Below are positions 25,376-34,791 of a stretch of DNA of 64,000 nt, piece by piece. Under the pieces are notes generated by a model, which worked only from the letters and a program-made list of their open reading frames with translations, did no database searches and was not told the origin of the DNA. This DNA comes from an uncultured Alphaproteobacteria bacterium (lineage in GTDB: Bacteria; Pseudomonadota; Alphaproteobacteria; Micropepsales; Micropepsaceae). Location: NCBI GenBank assembly GCA_902825865.1, contig CADECX010000008.1:20211-84210 (forward strand), in the 5' to 3' direction. The position numbers and the translations under genes were made by a program. Within the stretch, counting starts at the first letter, position 1. Each line of letters begins with the position of its first letter.

Positions 25376-27078
25376 CACACCTCTCCCTTGCGCATGCGCT
25401 CGGCCAAATGCTCGGAACTGCGCCAGGCCAGCGCCATGATGGTCAGGGTGGGATTCTTGTGGGCGTTGGACGTGAAAACACTGCCGTCCACAATCACCAG
25501 ATTGTTGACGTCCCAACTCTTGCCGAAACCGTCGGTCACCGAATTGCTGGGCTTGTCGCCCATCCGTGTGGTGCCCAGCTCGTGAATGATGACGCCGCCG
25601 TCCTCGATCGCCTCTTCGGGGGTGCGATCCGGCGTCAGCACCGTGCCGCCCAGCCGGCCAATCATCTCCTTGGCGGTCTTGATGCCATGCGCGATCTGCC
25701 GGATTTCGTGCTGGGACCATTTCCAATGGAAGCGCAAAACCGGAAGGCCATTCTTGTCCTTCACATCCGGGTCCAGTTCGCAGAAAGAGTCCGCATTGGG
25801 GATCATCTCACCGCGCACCGTGTAGGACAGCTGCGCCCCATAATAGCGCCGCGCATCTTCCTTCAGCGATACGCCATAGCCGTCTTCCATGCCGCCCAGT
25901 GAAAAACCGGCGCCGGGCGCGCCGAAGCGCCCCCCGATCTCATAATGATAGCCGCGCGGGAAATCGAGCTTGCCTGCCGCCTGCTCTTTATAAAGCCACC
26001 AGGGAATGTAGAGATGCGCCACATCCATGCCGTCTTCATTGTAGCGCGGGCGTCCCTCCAGCGCCGGAATATGGCCACGGACATTGGTGCCGGTGGTATC
26101 CATCAGATTGCGCCCAACCTCGCCGCTGGAATTCGCCAAGCCCGACTTTCCGGAATTGAGCAAAATCTTGGCCGTGTCGCAGGCGCTGGCCGCAAGCACC
26201 ACCACGCGGGCGCGCACCGAATGCGCCTTGCCCGCCTTGTCGAAATACTCCACGCCGGTGGCCTTGCCGCTGGCATCGGTGAGCACGCGGGTAACCGTCG
26301 CATCGGTAACAATGCGCGCCTTCCCGGTGGCCATCGCCATCGGCAACACCGAGGTGGTGGACTGGTAAGCCGCGCCGATGCCGCAGCCACGGCCGCAGGG
26401 CGAAGCGTTGAAACAGGCCTGGCGCGGCACATCGGGATGGTCGATGTCGCGCGACAGCACCGCATAATGCGCGGGGATGCAGGGAATCCCCAGATCATTC
26501 GCCGCGGCCTTGATCATCAGCTCGGTGATGCGCGGCTTGGGGGCCGGCTGCAGCACACCGGGCGAAGAATTCGGGTGGTTCTCCAGCCCATTGTTGGCGC
26601 CGATGACGCCGGCCAGTCTTTCGGTGCGGTCGTACCAGGGCGCCATCTCTTCATAGGAGACCGGCCAGTCCATGCCCAATCCGTCGCGGCTTTTCGGCTT
26701 GAAGTCGTAAGGCCCGAAACGGGGCGAATGGCGGCCCCAGTGATTGGTGCGACCGCCCAGCATGCGCGACCGCCACCAGCGGAATTTCGAACCCGGCGCC
26801 ACGGTGTATGGCTCGCCCGGCACCATCCAGCCGCCATTCACGGTGGCGTCGTAATAGCCGAAATGCTTGTCCGGCGTGGAACTGGCCAGCAACGGCGCTT
26901 CCCGGTTCCATTTCAGCATGGCGCTTTCCGAGACCGGGTCATAGTCGCGCCCGGCCTCCAGGATCAGCGTCTTGATGCCGGCCTTGGTGAGCACATAAGC
27001 GGCTATGCCGCCGCCCGCGCCGGACCCGACGACAACAACATCGGGCTCGAATTCGGATACTGATTTATTGTCGGGCAT
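25375..27078 (-). CDS. GMC-family FAD oxidoreductase, dehydrogenase large subunit type
   Basis: 567 residues. FAD motif VVVGSGAGGGIAAYVLTKAG, GGRTNHWGR flavin-attachment-like region, Cys cluster ASPCGRGCGIGAAY, and the C-terminal active-site pair HELGTTRMG ... NAHKNPTLTIMALAW. No signal peptide of its own; such subunits travel with the Tat-type small subunit, encoded just downstream. Likely oxidises a sugar or glycoside C-3 hydroxyl in the periplasm and hands electrons to cytochrome c; no cytochrome subunit is adjacent. Confidence 0.88.
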   Translation of the reverse strand: MPDNKSVSEFEPDVVVVGSGAGGGIAAYVLTKAGIKTLILEAGRDYDPVSESAMLKWNREAPLLASSTPDKHFGYYDATVNGGWMVPGEPYTVAPGSKFRWWRSRMLGGRTNHWGRHSPRFGPYDFKPKSRDGLGMDWPVSYEEMAPWYDRTERLAGVIGANNGLENHPNSSPGVLQPAPKPRITELMIKAAANDLGIPCIPAHYAVLSRDIDHPDVPRQACFNASPCGRGCGIGAAYQSTTSVLPMAMATGKARIVTDATVTRVLTDASGKATGVEYFDKAGKAHSVRARVVVLAASACDTAKILLNSGKSGLANSSGEVGRNLMDTTGTNVRGHIPALEGRPRYNEDGMDVAHLYIPWWLYKEQAAGKLDFPRGYHYEIGGRFGAPGAGFSLGGMEDGYGVSLKEDARRYYGAQLSYTVRGEMIPNADSFCELDPDVKDKNGLPVLRFHWKWSQHEIRQIAHGIKTAKEMIGRLGGTVLTPDRTPEEAIEDGGVIIHELGTTRMGDKPSNSVTDGFGKSWDVNNLVIVDGSVFTSNAHKNPTLTIMALAWRSSEHLAERMRKGEV

Positions 27079-27219
27079 GTGGCCTGATGGCTCTTCTGAA
27101 TCTCACAATTTGAGCATGCTAGGATAGGAGATCAGAGCGATCCAGCCATATCTGGCCGCAATAAGTAGTACCGTTGCCTTTTGCGGCATCGTGCGGAATT
27201 GGTGCCACAATCGCCACTA

Positions 27220-27726
27220 TCACATCGGACAGCCGCTGCCATATTCGTTGAAATTGCTGATCGCGGCGTCCATCCGGGCGGAAACAATTTTCTTGTTGCG
27301 CTGGCTTGCGAGAATTCGGTGATTTTCGATGATCGCCACCGACATGTTCGCCGGCTTTTCGCTTTTCTCCGCTTTCCGGGCCGCGACAAAATCCTGGACG
27401 CATCTTTCAAATGAATCGGCGGCCGCGGCATAACGCTCCGCCGCCGCCATGCCCGCCACCACCTGCTCGCGGCTGGCGGTAAAGCCATCGACCACGGCAG
27501 GCATGCTGGGGGCGCGGCAATTGTCGCTGGCAAAACTGGCGCGCACCCAGGCCGGTGTGGGACGCGCATCGATAACCTCATCCGATTTGCAGATGCGCGC
27601 GAACGGCTTATCGCCCGCAGGCACCGCCGGAGGCGCAAGCGCGGCGGACCGTTCGGGCAGCGCCGCGAAGCCTGCCGCGGCCACCGCCACGGCAACGACA
27701 ACACCCGCTCCGATCCACTTCAGCAT
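27220..27726 (-). CDS. Small exported or membrane-anchored protein of unknown function
   Basis: 168 residues, not recognised. Residues 4-24 are a hydrophobic anchor or signal (IGAGVVVAVAVAAAGFAAL); the rest is soluble with four Cys (ICKSD, DNCRA, ERCVQ, SGCPM), which suggests disulfides in the periplasm. Starts eight bases after the NHL protein stop, so it is cotranscribed with it. Codon use is like its neighbours, so I take it as a real gene. Confidence 0.65.
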   Translation of the reverse strand: MLKWIGAGVVVAVAVAAAGFAALPERSAALAPPAVPAGDKPFARICKSDEVIDARPTPAWVRASFASDNCRAPSMPAVVDGFTASREQVVAGMAAAERYAAAADSFERCVQDFVAARKAEKSEKPANMSVAIIENHRILASQRNKKIVSARMDAAISNFNEYGSGCPM

Positions 27727-27734
27727 CTTGCCCT

Positions 27735-29021
27735 TTACGGATTGATGCGGCTGCCCCCGACCACACCCTTCTTGACCAGGTCGCTGAGCTTGATCATCCC
27801 CTTATAGGTGAACTTCTGCACCCGCTGACCGCGATAGGTCTCGGTGGTGTAGATGTCGCCCTTGGAATTGGTGACGATGCTGTGCACGGCATAGAACTGT
27901 CCCGGCTGACGGCCGCCGCCGCCGAACCAATAGAGCTCCTTCATGCTGGCGCGGTCGAAGACATGCACCGTGGCATTGGCGCCGTCCGACACATACATGA
28001 ACTTCTGCTGCGGATCCTTGGAGAAGGCGATTTCCCAGGCCGAGCCGTCGCCACGCGTCTCGGGCTTCAAGATGTGCTGGCGCAGATAGGTGCCATCCAT
28101 CTTGAACACCTGGATGCGGTTGTTGGTGCGGTCGCAGGCATAGACCAGCCCGTCATTGGAAGGCTGGGCGCAATGCATCGGATTGCCGAACTGCGGAGAG
28201 TTCACATCGTAATGCGGAATCGGCTTGTCGTCGGGCTTTTTGCCATAGGCGCCCCACATGCGCTTGAACTTCAGGGTGGTGGCGTCCCACACCGAAACGC
28301 GCTTGTTGCCGTAACCGTCGGCCAGGATCATTTCGTTGCCAACAAAGCGGATCTGGGCGACGCCGCGCACATTCTCGGTGTCCAGGCTGCCTTTGCTGGC
28401 ATTGGCCTTGCCTATCTGGCCGAGATATTTGCCGTCGGGAGAGAATTTCACGATGAAGCTGTCATGATACTTGCCGACCCCGCCACCGGCATAAAGCGGC
28501 GGCGCCGCGGCAGGCGTCTCGGCGAACTGTGCCGCACTGCCCGCCGGCGGCCGCGGCTGGTAGCCGCCATTGCCGCCCAGCCAGATATTGCCGTCCGGGC
28601 CGACGGTGATGCCGTGGTTGGAACTGGGCCAGTCATGGCCATTGCCCCGCACCTGATCGCGGCCCCAGGACTTCTTCAAATTACCGGCGGGGTCGAACTG
28701 CAAAACGTCGGGCGCCGCTATGCAGCAATCCGCTTCCTTGCGGGCGGCATAGGATTCTTTTTGCTCCAAAGTCTGGGGACGGTGGAAAACCCAGACATTG
28801 TCCTGCTTGTCCACGTCCAACCCGATGGTCATGGCCAGGATCCAGTGATTGGGCAGCGGCTTGGGCCAATAGGGATCGACCACGAACCAGGGCACCATCA
28901 CATCGCCGGCCGCCTGGGCCTGAGCCGCACCCCGGTTCAGCAGCAAGGGCGCGGTCGCGGCGGCAAGCGCGGCGCAGGCCACTCCCATCAGGAATTTCTT
29001 GGAACCGATGCGTTTTTTCAT
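27735..29021 (-). CDS. Secreted NHL-repeat beta-propeller protein
   Basis: 428 residues. Signal peptide (KKFLMGVACAALAAATAPLLL), then NHL/YncE-like repeats: ITVGPDGNIWLGG, VQFDPAGNLKKSWG-like (LQFDPAGNL), IVKFSPDGKYLGQIGK, IQVFKMDGTYLRQ, IVTNSKGDIYTTET. Resembles peptidyl-amidating-lyase-type propellers but catalytic residues cannot be assigned. ATG 29021 follows GGGGAGATATCC. Possibly a periplasmic binding or scaffold protein for the GMC-linked pathway. Confidence 0.78.
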   Translation of the reverse strand: MKKRIGSKKFLMGVACAALAAATAPLLLNRGAAQAQAAGDVMVPWFVVDPYWPKPLPNHWILAMTIGLDVDKQDNVWVFHRPQTLEQKESYAARKEADCCIAAPDVLQFDPAGNLKKSWGRDQVRGNGHDWPSSNHGITVGPDGNIWLGGNGGYQPRPPAGSAAQFAETPAAAPPLYAGGGVGKYHDSFIVKFSPDGKYLGQIGKANASKGSLDTENVRGVAQIRFVGNEMILADGYGNKRVSVWDATTLKFKRMWGAYGKKPDDKPIPHYDVNSPQFGNPMHCAQPSNDGLVYACDRTNNRIQVFKMDGTYLRQHILKPETRGDGSAWEIAFSKDPQQKFMYVSDGANATVHVFDRASMKELYWFGGGGRQPGQFYAVHSIVTNSKGDIYTTETYRGQRVQKFTYKGMIKLSDLVKKGVVGGSRINP

Positions 29022-29207
29022 GGATATCTCCCCAGCGCCGGGAGGGTAACACCCTCCTCTGTCGCGCCGAGGCTACACAGGATTGCTGCCCGCGCCAACC
29101 CGCTCAATTTGGTGAGACTTTTGGCAATCCTTACGCTTGTGCAGCATGGCATGTGAGCGCTAATTCAGAGCGCCCAGGGTTTTGACAAGGCGAGTTGAGG
29201 AGTAACT

Positions 29208-30686
29208 GTGCGCGTCCTGATTGCCGGCTTCCAGCACGAAACCAACACTTTCGCGCCCTCCAAGACCGGTTATGACGATTTTGTCAGGGGGGGCGCCTTT
29301 CCAGCCCTGACGCGCGGCGCCGATCTGCTGGTGATGCGCGACATCAATATTCCCGTGGGCGGATTCATCGGCGCCATGAGAGATGCCGAGCTGGTGCCCG
29401 TTCTTTGGGCGGGCGCAACCCCCGCCGCCCATGTCACACAAGACGCCTTTGAGCGTATCGCCCAGGAGATCACCGCAGCGGCGGACGGACGCATCGATGC
29501 CATCTATCTCGATCTTCACGGCGCCATGGTGTGCGAGCATCTCGACGATGGCGAAGGCGAATTGCTTGGGCGATTGCGCCGCGCCGTTGGTCCGCGCGTT
29601 CCGATTGTCGCCAGCCTGGACCTGCACGCCAATGTGACGCACAAGATGCTGACCGAGGCCGATGCCCTGGTCGCCTATCGCACCTACCCGCATGTCGACA
29701 TGGCCGAAACCGGGGATCGCGCGGCGTTTCTGCTGCGGAAAATTCTGCAACGCGGCAATGCGCTCTATCGGGCGTCTCGCCAGATGCCTTTTCTGATTCC
29801 GCTTAACGGCATGTGCACCTTGATGGAGCCCGCCAGCGCCATCTATCAGGCGATGGCGGCGTCCGAAGGCAAGCAGGGCGTTTCCCTGTCCTTCGCCATG
29901 GGCTTTCCGGCGGCGGATTTCCCCGAATGCGGCCCGATGGTGTGGGGCTATGGCGATGGCGAAAGCGTCGAGCGGGAAGTCGGCGCGATTGCCGATCAGG
30001 TCATTGCCCGCGAAGCAGATTGGGCCATACCGCTGCTCGCGCCCGAGGAGGCCGTACGCAAAGCCATGGCCATCGCCGCAACCGCCAGCCGCCCGGTGGT
30101 GATTGCCGATACCCAGGACAATCCGGGCGGCGGGGGCGACTCCGACACAACCGGCATGCTGCGCGCGCTGCTGGCCTGCGGCGCACAAGATGCGGCGTTG
30201 GGACTGATGGTCGATCCGGCAGCGGCAGCGGCAGCGCATGCGGCGGGTGTCGGCGCACAGATCACCATCGGTCTGGGCGGCCATTCCGGTGTCGCGGGTG
30301 ACGCGCCCTTTGAGGCGACCTATCGCGTGGAACAATTGTCGGACGGGGTTTGCCAGTATGGCGGCCCGATGATGCACGGCAAATGGAGCGGCGTCGGCCC
30401 TTCCGCGCGGCTCTCGCTGGGCGGCGTACAGATCGTGGTTTCGACCCATAAAGACCAGATGCTGGACCGCAATCTTTACCGGATGGCGGGTGTGGAACCG
30501 GAGCGGATGAAAATCCTGGTCAACAAAAGCTCGGTGCATTTCAGGGCCGATTTCCAGCACATCGCCGAAGCCGTGCTGGTTGCCAAGGCGCCCGGCCCGC
30601 TGCTCGCCGACCCGGCCGACTATCCCTGGACCCGGCTACGCAAGGGCTTGCGTCTGAGGCCCTTGGGACCGGCATTTTCGGGATAG
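29208..30686 (+). CDS. M81-family metallopeptidase (MlrC-like)
   Basis: 492 residues. N-terminal MlrC signature AGFQHETNTFAPSKTGYDDF, then DLHGAMVCEHLDDGEGELL, SLDLHANVT, YRTYPHVDMAETG, ADTQDNPGGGGDSDTT, all typical of M81/DUF1485 proteins. The founding member MlrC cleaves linearised microcystin; most others act on small peptides or peptide-like compounds. No signal peptide: cytoplasmic. Start is GTG 29208 with GAGGAG five to seven bases before it. Followed after 140 bases by an aldehyde dehydrogenase. Confidence 0.88.
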   Translation: MRVLIAGFQHETNTFAPSKTGYDDFVRGGAFPALTRGADLLVMRDINIPVGGFIGAMRDAELVPVLWAGATPAAHVTQDAFERIAQEITAAADGRIDAIYLDLHGAMVCEHLDDGEGELLGRLRRAVGPRVPIVASLDLHANVTHKMLTEADALVAYRTYPHVDMAETGDRAAFLLRKILQRGNALYRASRQMPFLIPLNGMCTLMEPASAIYQAMAASEGKQGVSLSFAMGFPAADFPECGPMVWGYGDGESVEREVGAIADQVIAREADWAIPLLAPEEAVRKAMAIAATASRPVVIADTQDNPGGGGDSDTTGMLRALLACGAQDAALGLMVDPAAAAAAHAAGVGAQITIGLGGHSGVAGDAPFEATYRVEQLSDGVCQYGGPMMHGKWSGVGPSARLSLGGVQIVVSTHKDQMLDRNLYRMAGVEPERMKILVNKSSVHFRADFQHIAEAVLVAKAPGPLLADPADYPWTRLRKGLRLRPLGPAFSG

Positions 30687-30826
30687 TTTCGATTGCGCTG
30701 CAATATGACTGGCCCACGAAATGTGATCGGCATTTGCCTTCCCGTCTGGTAGCGTAACCCTCGATAAAATGACCGGCGCGCGAAGGGCCTGCGCTCCGGC
30801 AAGAAAACAAGAACAGGGAGACGGAA

Positions 30827-32347
30827 ATGAACATTCACACCACCAGCACCTCCACGCTTGAACGGGTTCCGGCAGAGCTGCGCAAGTGGCTTTCGGTGCC
30901 GCGCCCCATGCTGATCAACGGCAAATGGGTTCAGGCGAAATCCGGCAAGGTTTTCGATGTCATCGATCCCGCCACCGAAATGCATCTGGCCACCGTCGCC
31001 GAAGGCGATGCCGCCGATATCGACGAAGCGGTGCGCGCCGCCCGCAACGCGCTGGACAACGGGCCGTGGGGCCGCATGTCGCCGTCGGCGCGCGGCCGCA
31101 TCGTGCACAAGATCGGCGATCTGATCCTGAAATATCTCGACGAGCTGGCGCAGCTGGAAAGCCTGGACAATGGCAAGCCCTTCGCCGTGGCGCGCGTCGC
31201 CGACGTGCCGCTGTCCGCCGACATCTTCCACTATATGTCGGGCTGGGCGACCAAGCTGGAAGGCAAGCACATTCCCATCTCCAACCTGGTGTCGCCGGGA
31301 CAATATCTGTCCTTCACCCGGCTGGAGCCGGTCGGTGTGGTCGGCCAGATCATTCCGTGGAATTTCCCGCTGCTGATGGCGGCCTGGAAACTGGCCCCTG
31401 CCCTGGCGACCGGTTGCACCGTGGTGCTGAAAGTGGCGGAAGAAACGCCGCTGTCCGGTCTCAGGCTGGGCGAAATTCTGCAGGAAGCCGGCGTGCCGGA
31501 CGGCGTGGTCAATATCGTGCCCGGCTTCGGCGAAACCGCCGGCGCGGCGTTGGCCAGCCATCCCGGTGTCGCCAAGGTCGCCTTTACCGGCTCGACCGAT
31601 GTCGGCAGGCTGATCGTGCAAGCCGCCTCGCGCGACCTGCGCAAGGTCAGCCTGGAACTGGGCGGAAAATCGCCCAACATCATCCTGGACGACGCCGATA
31701 TCGAAGCGGCGATCGCGGGCTCCACCGCCGGGATATTCTTCAATCACGGCCAGTGCTGCAATGCCGGCTCGCGGCTGTTCGTGCAGGAAAAGGTGTTCGA
31801 CAAGGTCGTATCGGGCATCGCCGCCAACGCCGCCAAGATCAAGCTTGGTGTCGGCATGGACGCCGCCACCGAAATGGGACCGATGGTCTCGGATGTCCAG
31901 CACGGCCGGGTAAAGGGTTATCTCAAGTGCGGGCTTGAGGAAGGCGCGCGCGCCGTGACCGGCGGTTCGGCGCCGGATGGGAAAGGCTATTTCGTCAACC
32001 CCACCGTGCTGGTCGATACCAAGCCCGACATGAAAGTGGTGCGCGAGGAAATTTTCGGACCCGTTCTGGTGGCCATTCCCTTCAAGGAGGTCGACGAAAA
32101 GCTGATCGCCACCGCCAATGACACCATTTATGGCTTGGCCGCCGGCGTATGGAGCCGCGACATTGCCAAGGCCAACCAGCTTGCCAATGCCCTGAAAGCC
32201 GGTTCGGTATGGGTCAATTGCTACCATGTGTTCGACGCCGCTTTGCCGTTCGGCGGCTACAAGCAATCAGGCTGGGGCCGGGAAATGGGCCAGGCCGTGT
32301 TGTCGAATTATCTGGAAGCCAAGGCGATTACTTCGCGCATCGCTTAG
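30827..32347 (+). CDS. NAD(P)-dependent aldehyde dehydrogenase
   Basis: 506 residues. Complete ALDH fold: PWNFPLLMAAWKLAPAL, the glycine motif FTGSTDVG, the catalytic Glu region LELGGKSPNI and the catalytic Cys in FNHGQCCNAGSR; C-terminal FGGYKQSGWGRE. Closest in character to ALDH1/phenylacetaldehyde-type enzymes. Good Shine-Dalgarno GGGAG before ATG. Substrate open. Two REP-like units follow the stop. Confidence 0.92.
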   Translation: MNIHTTSTSTLERVPAELRKWLSVPRPMLINGKWVQAKSGKVFDVIDPATEMHLATVAEGDAADIDEAVRAARNALDNGPWGRMSPSARGRIVHKIGDLILKYLDELAQLESLDNGKPFAVARVADVPLSADIFHYMSGWATKLEGKHIPISNLVSPGQYLSFTRLEPVGVVGQIIPWNFPLLMAAWKLAPALATGCTVVLKVAEETPLSGLRLGEILQEAGVPDGVVNIVPGFGETAGAALASHPGVAKVAFTGSTDVGRLIVQAASRDLRKVSLELGGKSPNIILDDADIEAAIAGSTAGIFFNHGQCCNAGSRLFVQEKVFDKVVSGIAANAAKIKLGVGMDAATEMGPMVSDVQHGRVKGYLKCGLEEGARAVTGGSAPDGKGYFVNPTVLVDTKPDMKVVREEIFGPVLVAIPFKEVDEKLIATANDTIYGLAAGVWSRDIAKANQLANALKAGSVWVNCYHVFDAALPFGGYKQSGWGREMGQAVLSNYLEAKAITSRIA

Positions 32348-32374
32348 CGCTGCTGTGAACTAACTAGCTCAACT

Positions 32375-32404
32375 CTCCATGGGCGGGCTTGACCCGCCCA
32401 TCCA
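32375..32404. repeat. REP-like palindrome, family 1, unit a
   Basis: 30 bp beginning CTCCATGGGCGGG, stem of nine pairs with loop CTTGA. Inverted relative to unit b, 27 bases away. Lies after the ALDH stop, before the convergent hydrolase gene. Confidence 0.8.
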
Positions 32405-32431
32405 GGGCGATTGATACCGTCTTTGCGGCTC

Positions 32432-32461
32432 TGGATGGCCGGCTCAAGGCCGGCCATGGAG
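32432..32461. repeat. REP-like palindrome, family 1, unit b
   Basis: 30 bp, TGGATGGCCGGC...CCATGGAG, nine-pair stem with loop TCAAG. Reverse complement closely matches unit a; nearly identical to the unit at 63131. Confidence 0.8.
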
Positions 32462-32505
32462 AAGAGGAAAAAAACCTCTCGATCCGAAACGGCTTGGGCC
32501 TGAGG

Positions 32506-33357
32506 TCAATCGTACCAACCCGGCGCCTTCACGGCGTTCTGATACCAGTCGATCGCATGCCCGATCCAAAGCTGGGCACCGGTGCGCACCATGAAGGCGT
32601 CCACCTTCTTGCGTGAGGCGGGAGTTTCCAGGCTTTGCTCGCGCTGGGGCATACGGCCCAGGGTCTTTTCCGCCGTGTAGTGATAAAGGTCGCCCGACAC
32701 CACCACCCCGCCGGTGCGCGCCAGTTTCACATAGAGCGATTGATGTCCCGGCGTGTGGCCCGGGGTGGACAAAAGCACCACCTTGCCGTCGCCGAAGACA
32801 TCGTGATCGCCCTCGATATACTGGGTCTTGGACTGGGCCAAAGCCGAATACCAGTTGCGGGCGGTGGCATTGGCGTTCGGGCCGAACATCACGTCACGCT
32901 CGGCCTTGCGCGCCAGCCAGGTCGATCCGGCATAGTCATTCGCATTGCCGACATGGTCCCAATGGGAATGGGAAATGGCGAGATAGGTGATCATGGCGGG
33001 TGTGACGCCGATATTGGCCAGCTCGCCTTTCAGGGTGACGGTCTTGAGCTGCCCCTCATAGCCCAGCTTGTTCTCATAGATCGGCCGGCCGACCTGTGCG
33101 TCGATCAGGCCGGTGTCGTACAGCAGCATTCCCTTGGGATGCACCACCAGGAAACAGGGATCGGAGAAATTCGGATCGGGGACATCCGCATCGGTCACGC
33201 CGAAGCGCTCGGGCTGGTGCGAAATGATGATGCCGCAATCCAGCACATACAGCCGCACATCACTGACCTTGGGCGCGGGCGGCATTCCGGTTTGCGCCAT
33301 GGAAGCAGCGCCACAAACCGCAACACCCAACACGGCCAGCACAATCCGTCGGAGCAT
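32506..33357 (-). CDS. Secreted metallo-beta-lactamase-fold hydrolase, AHL-lactonase-like
   Basis: 283 residues. Signal peptide (LRRIVLAVLGVAVCGAASMA). Zinc motif HSHWDHVGN near residue 132 and later VVLLSTPGHTPGHQSL and VSGDLYHY fit the AttM/AiiA-like lactonase branch. The branch opens lactones, including acyl-homoserine lactones, but many members have other substrates. Expected in the periplasm because of the signal peptide. Upstream of it on the same strand is the ankyrin protein, 38 bases away. Confidence 0.8.
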   Translation of the reverse strand: MLRRIVLAVLGVAVCGAASMAQTGMPPAPKVSDVRLYVLDCGIIISHQPERFGVTDADVPDPNFSDPCFLVVHPKGMLLYDTGLIDAQVGRPIYENKLGYEGQLKTVTLKGELANIGVTPAMITYLAISHSHWDHVGNANDYAGSTWLARKAERDVMFGPNANATARNWYSALAQSKTQYIEGDHDVFGDGKVVLLSTPGHTPGHQSLYVKLARTGGVVVSGDLYHYTAEKTLGRMPQREQSLETPASRKKVDAFMVRTGAQLWIGHAIDWYQNAVKAPGWYD

Positions 33358-33395
33358 GGCGTGTCCCCCAATGTGGATCTAAGTGTAGGCCCGTA

Positions 33396-34760
33396 TCAGT
33401 GGTCGTTCTTACTCACGATACCGCGATCCTTCAGCAGCTGGACATAGAAGATACGGATGTCCTGCTGCCCGCCCCGGTTGATGAAATCGGCAGGCGAGTC
33501 ACCCTTGGCGTTGGGAACGTCCAGCTTGGCGCCCTTGTCGGCGAGATATTGCAGCATCGGGATCGCCGTATCGGGATTTTTGTTGGCGATGGCAAAATGC
33601 ATGATGCTCTTGCCCTCGGGCCCGATCGCGGTCATGTCCGGATCCAGCTGCAGCACATACTTCATCGCGTCGAGATTTCCGCTTCCCGCCGCGGCCAGGG
33701 CCACGGTGGTGCCGTCGGCCGCCTTGACGTTCACCTTGGCGCCGCCATCGACCAATGCTTTCAAGGCCTCCGCTGAACCCGCTTCGGCGGCGAACACCAT
33801 CGGCGGCTTGGCGACCGGCGGCGGCGGCGGCGGCCTTGTGCCGTCGGCACGGGCAATCTTGGAGCCCGCAACCTGAACCAGCGGAGCGGGCGGCGGCGCG
33901 GGCGGCGGCTCGGAAAGGGCATTGACCTCAACGCCCTTGGACAGGACCGCCTTGACCAAATCCGCATTGCCGCTCTGCGCCGCGACATGGACCAATTGGC
34001 GTCCCTGGCTGTCGCGCTGTGTCAGATCGGCGCCGCGCGATACCACTGCCATGGCGAAAGGCACATTGTCGGTGGCGACCGCGGCTGCGACGACCGACGT
34101 TCCGTCCTTGAGCACGCTTTTGGGATTGGCGCCGGCATCCAGCAGCGCCTGGGAGGCGGAGGGAACCTTGCTGCGCAGCGCGAAGAACACCGGCGCGAAA
34201 CCACCCTTCGAAACCGCGTTCACATTGGCGCCACGCGCCACCAAAAAGGTAATATTGTCGGTGCGGCCCCGGGCCGCCGCCCACATCAGCGCGGTCTGGC
34301 CGGAAGGATCGGCAGCCTCCACCTTGGCGCCCTTGTCGATCAACATTCCCAACGCTTCCGGAGTCGAACTGCCGGCGCACAGCGCCAGGGCTTCGATCCC
34401 GTCCAGCCGCGCGGAGCTGGCGTTGGCGCCGGCCTTGAGCAGGCTGGCGACGATCTGAGGATCGCCACGCTCGCACGCCAGGGTCAAAGGCGAGGCGCCA
34501 TTGACGTCTGCGATATTGGGCTTGGCGCCCGCCGCCAGCAGCATGTCCACCGATTGCGCATTCTGGCGATCCACCGCCCAGGACAGAACGGTGGACTTGT
34601 CCGCCAAAGGCGCATTCACGGCGGGCTTTTTGGCCAACAAGGATTTGATGGCCACCACGTCATTGTTGCGCACCGCCTCCGCCAGACGGTTTTCCAGCAC
34701 GCCCGCCGAAGCCGGCAGGCTGCTCAGCAGAATGAAACCCAGCCCAAATGCTTTTTTCAT
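33396..34760 (-). CDS. Secreted ankyrin-repeat protein
   Basis: 454 residues. Signal peptide (LGFILLSSLPASAG), then about ten ankyrin repeats (for example NGASPLTLACERGD, SGQTALMWAAARGR, KGGFAPVFFALRS). A proline-rich insert (residues about 283-320, PPPAPPPAPL and PPPPPP) splits the array. A protein-interaction scaffold, probably periplasmic. It follows DUF1552 after 31 bases, as part of the DUF1592-DUF1552-ankyrin operon. Confidence 0.88.
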   Translation of the reverse strand: MKKAFGLGFILLSSLPASAGVLENRLAEAVRNNDVVAIKSLLAKKPAVNAPLADKSTVLSWAVDRQNAQSVDMLLAAGAKPNIADVNGASPLTLACERGDPQIVASLLKAGANASSARLDGIEALALCAGSSTPEALGMLIDKGAKVEAADPSGQTALMWAAARGRTDNITFLVARGANVNAVSKGGFAPVFFALRSKVPSASQALLDAGANPKSVLKDGTSVVAAAVATDNVPFAMAVVSRGADLTQRDSQGRQLVHVAAQSGNADLVKAVLSKGVEVNALSEPPPAPPPAPLVQVAGSKIARADGTRPPPPPPVAKPPMVFAAEAGSAEALKALVDGGAKVNVKAADGTTVALAAAGSGNLDAMKYVLQLDPDMTAIGPEGKSIMHFAIANKNPDTAIPMLQYLADKGAKLDVPNAKGDSPADFINRGGQQDIRIFYVQLLKDRGIVSKNDH

Positions 34761-34791
34761 GCCCGTAATTCTACCCGACTTTTTAATTCGA

